A stretch of DNA of 64,000 nt from Oscillospiraceae bacterium (GCA_031262405.1 JAISHS010000022.1:1-64000); one strand, 5' to 3'; shown: positions 10,501 through 18,957, counted from the first letter of the stretch. Notes: generated from the sequence alone by a model not told the origin. Numbers and translations: made by a program.

Positions 10501-11804
10501 TTGAAAACGCGCTCGCGCAGGAACAAAAAAAATCCCCCGCCGTATTTGGCATTCAGCTTGTCTATTTCGCTTTTGATGGCGGAGATTATCTCCTCGTCGC
10601 CGTGGGCGCTTTTCTCCGAAAAGTCCGGCAAATCGCCCAGAACGCCGAAGAGCAAATTCGCTCCGGCGCGGGAATTGGCAAGATAATATTCCTCCAGCCT
10701 GCGCGCGAGAGTGCTGGCGCCACCCGCGCTCGTCAGCAGCGCAGAGATTACGCAGAGCGTGCGCCCGGCGGCGGGCACGCCGTCCTCAAGCTCCATGCGC
10801 GGCACGTGCGCCGGGGGCAAAAAGCGTAGGAGAAGCGCGTCGGCCATGAGCTTTACCAGCTCGAACACCGGAACGAGAAGCAAAAAGAAGGCCGGAAGCC
10901 AAGTCAGGAGAAACGCGGCAAGCGCGCTTGTAATAAGGGTCAAGAAAGAAATTGAAAAAGTATAAATCGCGCCGGAGGGGCGCTTTTCCTTCTCGCCGAG
11001 CGGCTTTATAAAGAGAAAGTGGCCGATGTGCCGCTCCCGCTCGTCAAAGGCAGAGCGGCTCATATAGAGCACGCGCTCGGCGACGCGAAGCTCGTTTACG
11101 CGCAGCTTCTTTGCAAGCTGCGCCGTGCGCCGCTTATAGTGCGCGCGGGTTTTCTCACTCATCTCGGAATAAATTCCGGCGGGGTCGGCCTTATATAACT
11201 GCTCCACGCGGTCTATGTCCTCAAGCAGCTCGGACAAATCTAGGGTAGAGAGAATTCGGAAGGAGGAAAAAAGCCGCTCGGCGGCGAGTGATGCCTCCGA
11301 CGTCAGAACGCCCTCGCCATAGAGAGAGCTTGTCTCATGCAGCAGCGCGGCGCGGAGCATCGCCGGAAGCAGATAAATCTCGCGCTCATTTAAAACATAA
11401 ACGCTCTGGCAGCCCTTGAAAAATTCGCGTGCTCGCGTCTCGGTAAGACGGCCGTCGCCTGCTCTCACGAGGCTCAGACAGAGCTCAAAGAGCACCGCTC
11501 GTCCCTTCACACAGGGCAGCTTCGCACCTAAGCGAAATTCGCCGAGGGCCTTTTGCGCCTCGCCCCGAGCTAAAAAAAAGTTGTCCAGCAGCCATTCCGC
11601 CGCCGTGGGCACGCTTTTCGCGCCGCCATATATCTTCGAGAGCTGATCGTGACGCACGGAGAGCATAGAAAGAGCACGCCTTGTCTCCCGCGCCGTACCG
11701 GAAAGGCGAGTTTTCCCCGTGGGACGCAGGAGCCTTGCCATGTTTTCGCCGTAAACGGCCAGCCCATCGTCCTCGATAGTCAGTCCATTGCCGTAAAAAG
11801 ACAT
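4569..11804 (-). CDS. Cyclic beta-(1,2)-glucan synthase-like protein (membrane GT84-type transferase + glucoamylase-like + GH94-type phosphorylase regions)
   Basis: 2411-aa ORF; GT region TLDEDTRL...LSHDALEG...RMHRWTRGDWQ; GH94-like C-terminal region with GGGDWNDGFDKVG and ENGGQYTHASVW. Confidence 0.88.
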   Translation of the reverse strand: MSFYGNGLTIEDDGLAVYGENMARLLRPTGKTRLSGTARETRRALSMLSVRHDQLSKIYGGAKSVPTAAEWLLDNFFLARGEAQKALGEFRLGAKLPCVKGRAVLFELCLSLVRAGDGRLTETRAREFFKGCQSVYVLNEREIYLLPAMLRAALLHETSSLYGEGVLTSEASLAAERLFSSFRILSTLDLSELLEDIDRVEQLYKADPAGIYSEMSEKTRAHYKRRTAQLAKKLRVNELRVAERVLYMSRSAFDERERHIGHFLFIKPLGEKEKRPSGAIYTFSISFLTLITSALAAFLLTWLPAFFLLLVPVFELVKLMADALLLRFLPPAHVPRMELEDGVPAAGRTLCVISALLTSAGGASTLARRLEEYYLANSRAGANLLFGVLGDLPDFSEKSAHGDEEIISAIKSEIDKLNAKYGGGFFLFLRERVFNERDGKYMAHERKRGAIVELARLLDGQASAANCLTGCALSLRGVRYILTLDEDTRLTPESASMLIGAMLHPLNHAVVDKKLRRVVRGHAVIQPRMATTLGSVEKSDFSRVFAGQGGSDPYGCDCSELYMDAFSSGGFAGKGIIDVRAFRECLENAVPENTVLSHDALEGAFLRGALMSDVELLDSFPSDLLSYFKRMHRWTRGDWQNTPWLGARGKALPLIERFRLFDSVRRSLFPPACLAAFLTAFFLPSRAALFVALTALLAFCARLVQAVYRNLFQDVASARLRFRSHILRGANAVFMQTLIRLLLLPYESYVCLSAAGTALWRMLVSHRNMLNWTPASAFDGVKSRALKYFAMMWPSCALGLVLLIFAPSILGETVGLIWILSPAAAYSLSQPKKKPSSKLSEEDRRYLLACASKIWSFFEEFCTASDHFLPPDNYQERPPVGLAHRSSPTNIGLCLISCLAALDLGVARRECALGILENVLATMRRLPKWNGHLYNWYDTQTLKPLHPAYVSTVDSGNLAVCLMIAREGLLELGLEKLADYCQELLEPMDFRLLYDSRRRLFSIGMDTDKGALSKSYYDLMASEARSVSFIAIARGQVPRRHWSALSRAQVAYRNRRGCVSWTGTMFEYLMPRLFFKSVRGSLIYEADRFCVDVQKRRVKKAKLPWGISESAYYSLDPGLSYRYKAHGVAALALKRGMDSEIVVSPYSSFIALPAGAGSAVANLRHLESIYPQGKYGFWDAYDFSNNRSDGSRGEIVRCAMAHHLGMSLIAIGNCLTNDLMPRRLMRVPSLSAFSCLLEEKLPLRGGVLHRREGKPPETPPRAAGIFWERRGERASWTAPTLCALSNGSYNIMLTDTGVSRARWGTLSPYYTPSDSPSNTHGLDLSLEHEGRLFSLLPSPDLGEEVKTSWEFTLYSAKFSTEYKDFRAQCTVSVSGETNGEKRRICVSPSEKLQKSARLICSFVPMLAPYNDYINHPAFYSLGLDAYELNGCYVIHRSRRGNIPECYLALASDAPMEFSARRDLIPGRGELTADCAEKLPGKLGALCAPFVCAALPLRLGAGAENAVTIAIGVGSNEREAFDAAHRILTEPNCQAGDFPAAYAKSLGMTETQVSAALDTLRALEFPQTRRSSPPTSELWRFGISGEQPIIAREIRGEEDLDAARAEMLAHNLLSALARPYDLVLITDEGGDYMRPLAATLENLRHSVGSGSAHIRILDSSQGAQLVLERSCSAAPSEQDGANVKYVMSTAQAPLSTEIPEFHWNKDNSFEFYVNSSLPPRAWSNMLTNGRFGFLATDCGTGHLWFENAREYHINRWQNDVFTCDGTEKLLISGRSAFCAPGESAKVTYGFGFAKWERALEGASIETLAFIPEDVNARVLIVSWEGAAQEISWFTDLVLGGDAFRGRNLQVEISDGVITVTSPESAFAEHPFRVCASAQFSEPVTQREAWLRGGEDNPERAADCLGLRFRAESPFILVTGCDEPETLLELLDAEIARASARDTAELWKQKFSRVRVETSIPALDRLINGWLPYQALACRLMGRCSMYQSGGAIGFRDQLQDAVNLILLDPELAKKQVRLCCAAQYEQGDVMHWWHGLPGSSRGVRTRCSDDLIWLPWALCEYIEKTGDADFCWEKTAWLVSEPLKAGERDRYETAVPSENTDTVLLHCKRALECVIERGVGAHGLLLIGGGDWNDGFDKVGEYGHGESVWLSWFFSDVARRFTDLLRRLSLNDEAFAIERAAQELGKSADAAWDGSWYLRGWFDDGTPLGSASQDACRIDSIAQSFAALNPYAAPERVSEALTSAVEQLFDRENKIVKLFTPPFVSASPSPGYIESYGAGFRENGGQYTHASVWLALALLEQNRPDEAFEIIEALLPSERELCVYQAEPYALAADVSSNPDCTGLAGWSWYTGAAGWFWRVLTENLLGLKLKDGKLSVSPKLPEALSDAPITLTVDGKTVWQQGDKGKNQGKN

Positions 11805-11900
11805 ATAGAACCTCCACTACTTTTTACTACTCTCGATAATCTTTTACAGTTTTTCCTATGTACGGCGTATTATTCAAGATTTGCTGTAAAGTAAAAAAGC

Positions 11901-11929
11901 TTGACAGCCGCGGCAATCTAGTGTATAGT
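11901..11929 (+). promoter_or_regulatory. SigA-type promoter for the ylxM-ffh operon
   Basis: TTGACA - 17 bp - TATAGT. Confidence 0.8.
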
Positions 11930-11973
11930 GAAGAGCACTTGGCAAATTTGCCTGTTTAATAGGAGGTTCGCGC

Positions 11974-12342
11974 GTGGCTCATAACACCTATGAGATGACA
12001 ATGCTGCTGGACTTCTACGGCCAGCTTTTAACGGAAAAGCAGCGCGAGTGCTGCGATATGTATTATAATGAGGATTTTTCCCTCGCGGAGATAGCCTCGC
12101 TTCAGAGCATAAGCCGCCAAGGCGTGCGCGACACGCTCGTGCGCGCGGAGCTGTCCCTTCGCGACACAGAGGAAAAGCTCGGATTACTAGCGCGGGAGCT
12201 GGAGCAGAGAGAAATTTTAGATTCTATGGCGACAAAGCTAAAGCAGCTCGAGCCTCTCCTGTCGGACGAGGCAAAGAAGCTGGCTCTGTCGCTGACAGAT
12301 GAACTTACAGTGCTGAGCAAGAGGTTGGGATATGGCGTTTGA
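11974..12342 (+). CDS. ylxM: YlxM/p13-type putative helix-turn-helix protein of the SRP operon
   Basis: LTEKQRECCDMYYNEDFSLAEIASLQSISRQGVRDTL; directly upstream of ffh. Confidence 0.92.
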   Translation: MAHNTYEMTMLLDFYGQLLTEKQRECCDMYYNEDFSLAEIASLQSISRQGVRDTLVRAELSLRDTEEKLGLLARELEQREILDSMATKLKQLEPLLSDEAKKLALSLTDELTVLSKRLGYGV

Positions 12343-13666
12343 GAGTCTCTCAGAAAAATTATCTGCCGCTTTCAAGAAGCTTCGCGGCAAGGGACGCCTG
12401 ACCGAGGCGGACGTAAAGGAGGCCATGCGCGAGGTGCGCCTGGCTCTCTTAGAGGCGGACGTCAGCTACAAGGTCGTCAAGGACTTCGTCAAAAAAGTCA
12501 GCGAGCGCGCCACGGGCAGCGACGTTCTGGACAGTCTCTCCCCGGCGCAGACGGTCATAAAAATCGTCAACGAGGAGCTAATCTCTCTCATGGGCGGCGC
12601 GGGCGCGAAGCTGAATATCTCGTCAAAGTCGCCGAGCGTCGTAATGCTCGTCGGCTTGCAGGGCGCGGGCAAGACCACTAACGGCGCAAAGCTTGCGGGG
12701 CTCATGAAAAAACAGAGCAAGAGGCCTCTGCTCGTCGCCTGCGACGTATATCGCCCGGCGGCGATAAAGCAGCTCGAGACCGTCGGCGAAAAGCTCGGCA
12801 TCCCGGTCTTTCAGATGGGTCAGGCAGACCCCGTCGCGATCGCCAAGGCCGCAATCGAACACGCCAAGCGCAACGGAAACGACCTTGTCTTTCTCGACAC
12901 GGCGGGCAGACTCCATATAGACGAAAAGCTCATGGACGAGCTCAAGGCCATCAAGGCGGCGACAAGCCCGGCAGAGATTATGCTGGTTGTCGACGCGATG
13001 ACAGGGCAGGACGCCGTGAACGCGGCGAGTGCCTTCGACGAGGCTCTGGGCATAGACGGCATACTCATGACGAAGCTCGACGGCGACGCCAGAGGCGGCG
13101 CGGCGCTGAGCGTTCGCGCGGTTACGGGCAAGCCCATAAAGTTCACCGGCACCGGCGAAAAGCTCGACAATATCGAGCCCTTTTATCCAGAGCGAATGGC
13201 GTCGCGAATTCTGGGCATGGGCGACGTGCTGACGCTAATCGAGAAGGCAGAAGCCAGCTTCGACGAGAAAAAAGCCCTCAAAATGGCGGAGAAGATGAAA
13301 AAAAATCAGCTCACCTTTGAGGACTATCTCGACCAGCTCCAGTCGCTAAAAAGCATGGGCGACATTAAGGACATCGCGGCAATGCTGCCCGGAATGGACT
13401 CCAAGGCGCTCAAGGGCGCGAAGGTAGACGAGGGCGCGATAAGCCGCACCGAGGCGATAATCCGCTCCATGACCCCCCATGAGCGGGCAAATCCGCAGGT
13501 ACTAAACGGCAGCCGCAAGCGGCGCATTGCCGCCGGAAGCGGCGTCACAGTCGTGGACGTCAACCGCCTCATCAAGCAGTTTGAAATGATGCGCGGCATG
13601 GCAAAGCAGATGACCGCCGGGGGTAAAAAGGCCAAGCGTATGCAAAAGGGTATGTTCCCGTTTTAA
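12332..13666 (+). CDS. ffh: Signal recognition particle protein Ffh
   Basis: GLQGAGKTTNGAKLA, DTAGRLHIDEKLM and C-terminal M domain. Confidence 0.98.
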   Translation: MAFESLSEKLSAAFKKLRGKGRLTEADVKEAMREVRLALLEADVSYKVVKDFVKKVSERATGSDVLDSLSPAQTVIKIVNEELISLMGGAGAKLNISSKSPSVVMLVGLQGAGKTTNGAKLAGLMKKQSKRPLLVACDVYRPAAIKQLETVGEKLGIPVFQMGQADPVAIAKAAIEHAKRNGNDLVFLDTAGRLHIDEKLMDELKAIKAATSPAEIMLVVDAMTGQDAVNAASAFDEALGIDGILMTKLDGDARGGAALSVRAVTGKPIKFTGTGEKLDNIEPFYPERMASRILGMGDVLTLIEKAEASFDEKKALKMAEKMKKNQLTFEDYLDQLQSLKSMGDIKDIAAMLPGMDSKALKGAKVDEGAISRTEAIIRSMTPHERANPQVLNGSRKRRIAAGSGVTVVDVNRLIKQFEMMRGMAKQMTAGGKKAKRMQKGMFPF

Positions 13667-13670
13667 TTGA

Positions 13671-13832
13671 AGGAACCTCTGATTAAATCAACTGTGGCGC
13701 GGACAGCGGATATTTTTCCGCCATACTTCACAAAAAGCCTCGTGAATACATCCAGTATTCACTGCGTTTTTTATCTCGTCTGACGAAAAAATTTCTCGTT
13801 GCCGCATCCACGCGACTTAATCAGAACTTCCT
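13671..13832. repeat. MITE-like element with imperfect terminal inverted repeats, between ffh and rpsP
   Basis: AGGAACCTCTGATTAAAT... / ...CTTAATCAGAACTTCCT ends; internal hairpins GTGAATAC-ATCCA-GTATTCAC and GCGGA-TATTTT-TCCGC. Confidence 0.6.
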
Positions 13833-13887
13833 TATAATTATAGAGAGACGGGGGAGAGCTTTCCCCTTGACAATGGAGGTGAAACAG

Positions 13888-14124
13888 ATGGTAAAGATCA
13901 GACTTCGCAGGATGGGCGCAAAGAAAAATCCCTATTACAGGATCGTTGTTGCGGACTCCCGCAGCCCGCGCGACGGCAGATTTATCGAGGAGATCGGCGC
14001 ATACGACCCCCTCACGAATCCCGCCACAGTGACGGTCAATTCAGAGCGCGCCAAGTATTGGCTCTCTCAGGGCGCTCAGCCGACCGAGACAGTCAGAGCT
14101 CTTCTGAAGAAGATTGACAATTAA
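13888..14124 (+). CDS. rpsP: 30S ribosomal protein S16
   Basis: [41 protein letters not shown]; start set after GGAGGTGAAACAG rather than at the ORF-track start. Confidence 0.97.
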   Translation: MVKIRLRRMGAKKNPYYRIVVADSRSPRDGRFIEEIGAYDPLTNPATVTVNSERAKYWLSQGAQPTETVRALLKKIDN

Positions 14125-14137
14125 CAATTGACAATTA
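14113..14137. repeat. 7-bp tandem repeat (ATTGACA/ATTAACA) spanning the rpsP stop codon
   Basis: attgacaattaacaattgacaatt. Confidence 0.8.
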
Positions 14138-14249
14138 AGACGAAGAGCGGATATTAGCCAGTGAAGAGATTTTAGCAAAGCAGAGTAGTCAAATAAGATA
14201 ATTCTCACGGAAAAGCGCGGGAATTTCGCGCGGTAGGAGAGCACCGGAC

Positions 14250-14480
14250 ATGAAAGAGCTTTTGACATTTATTGCGCAAAACCTTGTGGACACGCCCGAA
14301 GAGGTTAAGGTTACCGAGCGGGAGGAGCACGGGGAAACAGTTTTCGAAGTCCGCGTGGCGGACTCAGACATGGGCAAAATCATCGGACGTCAGGGGCGGA
14401 TAGTCAAAGAAATCCGCATCCTCATGCGCTCCGTAGCCCAGAGACAGGGGAAAAAGGTGTCCGTGGAAATCATGGACTAG
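14250..14480 (+). CDS. khpA: KH-domain RNA-binding protein KhpA
   Basis: KH motif MGKIIGRQGRIVKEIRILM; located between rpsP and rimM. Confidence 0.93.
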   Translation: MKELLTFIAQNLVDTPEEVKVTEREEHGETVFEVRVADSDMGKIIGRQGRIVKEIRILMRSVAQRQGKKVSVEIMD

Positions 14481-14481
14481 C

Positions 14482-14510
14482 ATTAGGGAGGCGTGATGAG
14501 CCTCCCTAAT
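14482..14510. other. Intergenic hairpin between khpA and rimM
   Basis: ATTAGGGAGGC-GTGATGA-GCCTCCCTAAT; no T-tract. Confidence 0.6.
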
Positions 14511-14552
14511 ACTGCAATTTGAAACGAAAATCGCGGCGTTGGAGAATCTTTA

Positions 14553-15035
14553 ATGCAAAATTATCTTGAGGCGGGAAAAATCGTCAATACCCACGGCATA
14601 CGCGGCGAGCTTAGAATCGAGCCTTGGGTGGATAGCGCCGAGTTTCTCGGCGGCTTTAGCCGCCTGTTTATAGATGGCGCGCCGTATAAACTCCTCGGCA
14701 GTCGGGTGCACAAGAGCTTCCTGCTGGCAAGTCTCGAGGGCGTTGACGACATTAACCGCGCAATGGTTCTCAAGGGCAAAACGGTCTATATCGACAAGTC
14801 CGAGGCAAAGCTGCCCGAGGGGGGCTTTTTCCTTGAGGACATTATCGGTGCGAGCGTCGTCACCGAGAGCGGGGACGAGCTGGGCAAACTCGCAGAAATC
14901 CTGCCCGCTCCTGCGGCGAACGTCTATATTGTCCGCGGCGACCGCGAGATTCTTATTCCGGCGGTGCCGGAGTTTATACTGAAAACCGATGTGGACGCGG
15001 GAGTTATTACCGTGCGCCTAATTGACGGGATGTGA
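14553..15035 (+). CDS. rimM: 16S rRNA processing protein RimM
   Basis: EAGKIVNTHGIRGELRIEPWVDSAEF and operon position. Confidence 0.96.
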   Translation: MQNYLEAGKIVNTHGIRGELRIEPWVDSAEFLGGFSRLFIDGAPYKLLGSRVHKSFLLASLEGVDDINRAMVLKGKTVYIDKSEAKLPEGGFFLEDIIGASVVTESGDELGKLAEILPAPAANVYIVRGDREILIPAVPEFILKTDVDAGVITVRLIDGM

Positions 15036-15912
15036 AGCTTTGGAGGACGGGGAAAAGAAAAATCCGCTGCTGCGGATCGACATATTGACGCTGTTCCCGG
15101 ACAGTATGCGCGCCGTCCTGGGCGAGAGTATCTTGGGCAGAGCAGCCCAGAAGGATATTATTGAGATAAATTGTATCCAAATTCGCGAATTCACCCACAA
15201 TAAGCAGGGTCAGGTCGACGACTATACCTATGGCGGGGGCTGGGGCTGCGTGATGATGGCGCAGCCGCTAAAGAGCGCTCTGGACTTCGCGCGCGAGAGC
15301 GCGGCGGGGCGAAAAACCCGCATCATTTACCTCTCGCCGCAGGGAAAACGCTTCGACCAGCAAAAGGCGCGGCAGCTCTTGCGCGATTTTGACCATCTCG
15401 TGCTCATATGCGGCCACTATGAGGGCGTCGACGAGCGATTCATCGAAGCCTGCGTCGACGAGGAAATCTCCGTCGGCGACTATGTCCTGACGGGCGGGGA
15501 AATCCCCGCGATGCTTCTTGCCGACTGCGTCTGCCGGATGGTACCGGGGGTGCTCTCGAGCGAGGAGTGCTTCACCGGCGAGAGCCACTGGGACGGCCTC
15601 TTGGAGTACCCGCAGTACACCCGCCCGGAGGTCTGGGAGGGGCTGGCCGTGCCGGACATTCTGCGCAGCGGGCACCACGCGAACGTGGCAAAATGGCGGC
15701 GCAAGCAGTCAATTTTGCGCACAAAGGCTCGCCGCCCGGACCTCTTTGAGAAGCTTGTTTTCACGGAAAAGTCCGATATAAAGCTGCTCGCGGAAATCGA
15801 AGCCGAAACTGAAGCCGAGACCGCGGCTGAGTTTGAAATCGAGATGGAGGCTGAAATTGAGTCCGCGCTCGAAGCCGAGGCACATGGGGAATCTGGATAT
15901 GGAGCTGACTGA
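15022..15912 (+). CDS. trmD: tRNA (guanine-N1)-methyltransferase TrmD, with acidic C-terminal extension (true start uncertain, possibly TTG near 15040)
   Basis: IDILTLFPDSM, ICGHYEGVDERFIE, SVGDYVLTGGE. Confidence 0.96.
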   Translation: MTGCEALEDGEKKNPLLRIDILTLFPDSMRAVLGESILGRAAQKDIIEINCIQIREFTHNKQGQVDDYTYGGGWGCVMMAQPLKSALDFARESAAGRKTRIIYLSPQGKRFDQQKARQLLRDFDHLVLICGHYEGVDERFIEACVDEEISVGDYVLTGGEIPAMLLADCVCRMVPGVLSSEECFTGESHWDGLLEYPQYTRPEVWEGLAVPDILRSGHHANVAKWRRKQSILRTKARRPDLFEKLVFTEKSDIKLLAEIEAETEAETAAEFEIEMEAEIESALEAEAHGESGYGAD

Positions 15913-16753
15913 TTTCGCTACAATTCGCGAGCTGCTCGCGAGGCACGGCTTTCACTTTTCAAAATCGCTGGGACAAAACTTCTTAACGGCGGCTTGGGTG
16001 CCGGAGCGAATAGCGGATGAGGCTGGGCTTGATAAGTCAACCGGCGTTCTTGAGATCGGACCCGGAATCGGAAGTCTCACCCAGGCGCTCTCACGCCACG
16101 CGGGAAGGGTCGTCGCCCTCGAGCTGGATAGACGGCTGGAGCCTATATTAAATGAATCACTCGCGGGATTGGATAATATTGAGATTTTATTCTCCGATCT
16201 GTTGAAAACAGACCTGCCCGCGCTGGTACGCGACCGCTTTTCGGGACTGCGCCCCGTGGTCTGCGCGAACCTGCCGTACAATATAACAAGCCCCGCAATC
16301 TCCGCGCTCATCGAGGCGGGCTGCTTTGCAGACCTAACCGTCATGGTGCAGCGCGAGGTCGCGCGGCGTATCTGCGCGAAGCCCGGAAAACCCGAATACG
16401 GCGCCTTCGGGGTCTATGTCAATTGGCACACGGAGCCTCAAATCCTCTTCGACGTGCCGCCGAACTGCTTTATGCCGCGCCCGAAGGTAACGTCGTCGGT
16501 GCTGCGGCTCACGCCGCGAAGCGCCCCTCCGGCGCAGGTTTCGGACGAAAAGCTGTTCTTCCGAATAGTCAGGGCTTCGTTCAACCAGCGGCGCAAAACG
16601 CTGGAAAACGCCCTCGCCTCGGGTCTGCCGGAGTTTTCAAAACCGGTACTGCACGAGACGATTGTCGCCCTCGGTCTGGGCGAGAAAATTCGCGGCGAGG
16701 CTCTCGCAATCGCGCAATTCGCGCTTTTGGCGAATGCGCTAGCCGAACTATAG
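15899..16753 (+). CDS. rsmA: 16S rRNA dimethyladenosine transferase RsmA/KsgA
   Basis: KSLGQNFL, VLEIGPGIGSLTQ, NLPYNITSP; ATG at 15899 overlaps the trmD end. Confidence 0.95.
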   Translation: MELTDFATIRELLARHGFHFSKSLGQNFLTAAWVPERIADEAGLDKSTGVLEIGPGIGSLTQALSRHAGRVVALELDRRLEPILNESLAGLDNIEILFSDLLKTDLPALVRDRFSGLRPVVCANLPYNITSPAISALIEAGCFADLTVMVQREVARRICAKPGKPEYGAFGVYVNWHTEPQILFDVPPNCFMPRPKVTSSVLRLTPRSAPPAQVSDEKLFFRIVRASFNQRRKTLENALASGLPEFSKPVLHETIVALGLGEKIRGEALAIAQFALLANALAEL

Positions 16754-16876
16754 CGAAGTATGTCGGAGAATTTTCCGCCCGCAATTCTCCGAACCGGCGA
16801 TTTCCCATCATTTCCAATATTTCCGGATTTTCTTGGGAAATGCCTATATCCTAAAATTCTAATGTGGTGAAGAGAA

Positions 16877-17707
16877 ATGTCTCAAACAGATAAAAAACCC
16901 TCCGGCAAGAGAATAGTCGTCAAGGTCGGCACCTCCACCCTCACGCGGGAGGGCGGAAAAATCAATCTGCGCAGCTTCGATTTGATAGCGCGGGTGCTCT
17001 CCGACGTGCACAACATGGGACACGAGATTATTCTGGTGTCCTCGGGTGCAATCGCGGTCGGCGCGCACAAGCTCAGCATGGAAAAACGGCCGGAGACGCT
17101 GGAGCAAAAGCAGGCGGCGGCGTCCGTCGGCCAGTGCGAGCTGATGCACCTCTACGACAAATTTTTCGGCGAGTACGGCAAGACCGTGGGACAGATTCTG
17201 CTCAGCGGCGACGACGTCGACGATGAGGAGATCAGCCGCAACCTCATAAATACCTTCGACTCGCTCCTCAAGCTCGGCGTAATTCCGATCGTCAACGAAA
17301 ACGACTCCGTCAGCTTCGCCGAAATCGAGACCCACGCGGAGGGGCACAAGGTGCTCGGCGACAATGACAAGCTCTCGGCGGTCGTCGCGGCGCTCTGCGA
17401 CGCGCAGCTGCTGGTCATGTTCTCCGATATCGACGGCCTCTACGACGGCGACCCCAAGGGCGAGGAAAAGCCCCGCCTAATCCGCGAGGTGCGCGTCATC
17501 GACGACGACATAACGTCTATCGCCGGGGGCACGGGCACGAGCCGGGGAACCGGCGGCATGATTACGAAGCTGCAGGCCGCGCGGCTGACACAGAGCCGCG
17601 GCATTGATATGATAATTACCAACGGCTCCGCGCCCGAAAAGCTCTATGACATAGTCGAGGGAAAGAGCGTCGGAACCCTCTTCGTGGGAAAGAAGGTAGC
17701 AAGATGA
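16877..17707 (+). CDS. proB: Glutamate 5-kinase
   Basis: VKVGTSTLT, SSGAIAVG, IVNENDSVSF, GDNDKLSAVVA. Confidence 0.97.
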   Translation: MSQTDKKPSGKRIVVKVGTSTLTREGGKINLRSFDLIARVLSDVHNMGHEIILVSSGAIAVGAHKLSMEKRPETLEQKQAAASVGQCELMHLYDKFFGEYGKTVGQILLSGDDVDDEEISRNLINTFDSLLKLGVIPIVNENDSVSFAEIETHAEGHKVLGDNDKLSAVVAALCDAQLLVMFSDIDGLYDGDPKGEEKPRLIREVRVIDDDITSIAGGTGTSRGTGGMITKLQAARLTQSRGIDMIITNGSAPEKLYDIVEGKSVGTLFVGKKVAR

Positions 17708-18951
17708 ACCAGATTGAGCAGCTCGGATTTTCGGCACGCGCGGCTGCAAGAGTGCTGGCGACGGCCTCGACGAGCCAAAAAAACCGCGCATTGGAGTTTA
17801 TCCGCGCGGGGCTCTTGGAAAATACGGACGAGATTCTCGCGGCAAACCAATTGGACATTCAAAATGCCGAGAAAGACGGCATGAAAAAGGCCTTCACAGA
17901 CAGACTCCTGCTCACGAGAGCCCGCATCGAGGGCATTGCCGCCGCTGTCGCGGAGGTTATCGCGCTGCCCGACCCCATCGGCGAGGCGATTTCCATGGCT
18001 AACCGCCCGAACGGCCTGACGGTCGCCAATGTGCGCGTGCCGCTGGGGGTAATCGGAATAATTTTCGAGTCGCGCCCGAATGTCACGGTGGACGCCGCCG
18101 TGCTCTGCCTCAAGAGCGGGAACGCCTGCATTCTGCGCGGGGGCAAGGAGGCGATTAACTCCAACATCGCGCTCTCAAATGTCATGCGCCGCGCCTTGGA
18201 AAAGGCCGGTCTGCCCGCCGGAGCGGTGGGGCTCGTCACGGACGCCACGCGGCAGAGCGCCGACGACATGATGACGGCGCGCGGTATTTTGGATTTACTG
18301 ATTCCCCGCGGCGGCGGCGGGCTCATTGACGCCGTGGTCGCAAAGGCAAAGGTGCCCGTGATCGAGACCGGAAAGGGCAACTGCCACATCTATGTCGACT
18401 CCGCCGCCGACCTTGAAATGGCGGTGCGGCTCACTCAAAACGCCAAGTGCTCGAGACCGTCAGTCTGCAACGCCTGCGAGACCCTGCTCGTGGCGAGACC
18501 CGTCGCGGATTCGTTTTTAAAGCTGCTGCGCCCCGAAATGCTCTCCTCCGGCGTCGAGCTGCGCGCGGACCCCGAGGCGCTGGAAATTATCGGAGACGCC
18601 GCCATTCCGGCGCAGGAGAGCGACTGGCAAGCGGAGTATGACGATTTGATTCTCGCGGTGAAGGTGGTCTCGGGACTGGGTGAGGCGATAGAGCATATCG
18701 AGAAATATTCTACTCACCACTCAGAAACTATCGTAACAGGAGATTATTCCGCCGCACGTCGCTTTGTGAATGAGGTCGATTCGGCGGCGGTCTATGTAAA
18801 CGCCTCCACGCGCTTCACGGACGGCGGGGAACTCGGACTCGGCGCGGAGATCGGCATCTCCACGCAAAAGCTCCACGCGCGCGGCCCCATGGGTCTGCGG
18901 GAGCTGACGAGCAACAAATACATCATCTATGGCGACGGACAAGTAAGGTAA
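17704..18951 (+). CDS. proA: Gamma-glutamyl phosphate reductase
   Basis: Full-length ProA; VPLGVIGIIFESRPNVTVDAA; ATGA overlap with proB. Confidence 0.98.
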   Translation: MNQIEQLGFSARAAARVLATASTSQKNRALEFIRAGLLENTDEILAANQLDIQNAEKDGMKKAFTDRLLLTRARIEGIAAAVAEVIALPDPIGEAISMANRPNGLTVANVRVPLGVIGIIFESRPNVTVDAAVLCLKSGNACILRGGKEAINSNIALSNVMRRALEKAGLPAGAVGLVTDATRQSADDMMTARGILDLLIPRGGGGLIDAVVAKAKVPVIETGKGNCHIYVDSAADLEMAVRLTQNAKCSRPSVCNACETLLVARPVADSFLKLLRPEMLSSGVELRADPEALEIIGDAAIPAQESDWQAEYDDLILAVKVVSGLGEAIEHIEKYSTHHSETIVTGDYSAARRFVNEVDSAAVYVNASTRFTDGGELGLGAEIGISTQKLHARGPMGLRELTSNKYIIYGDGQVR

Positions 18952-18957
18952 TTTATA

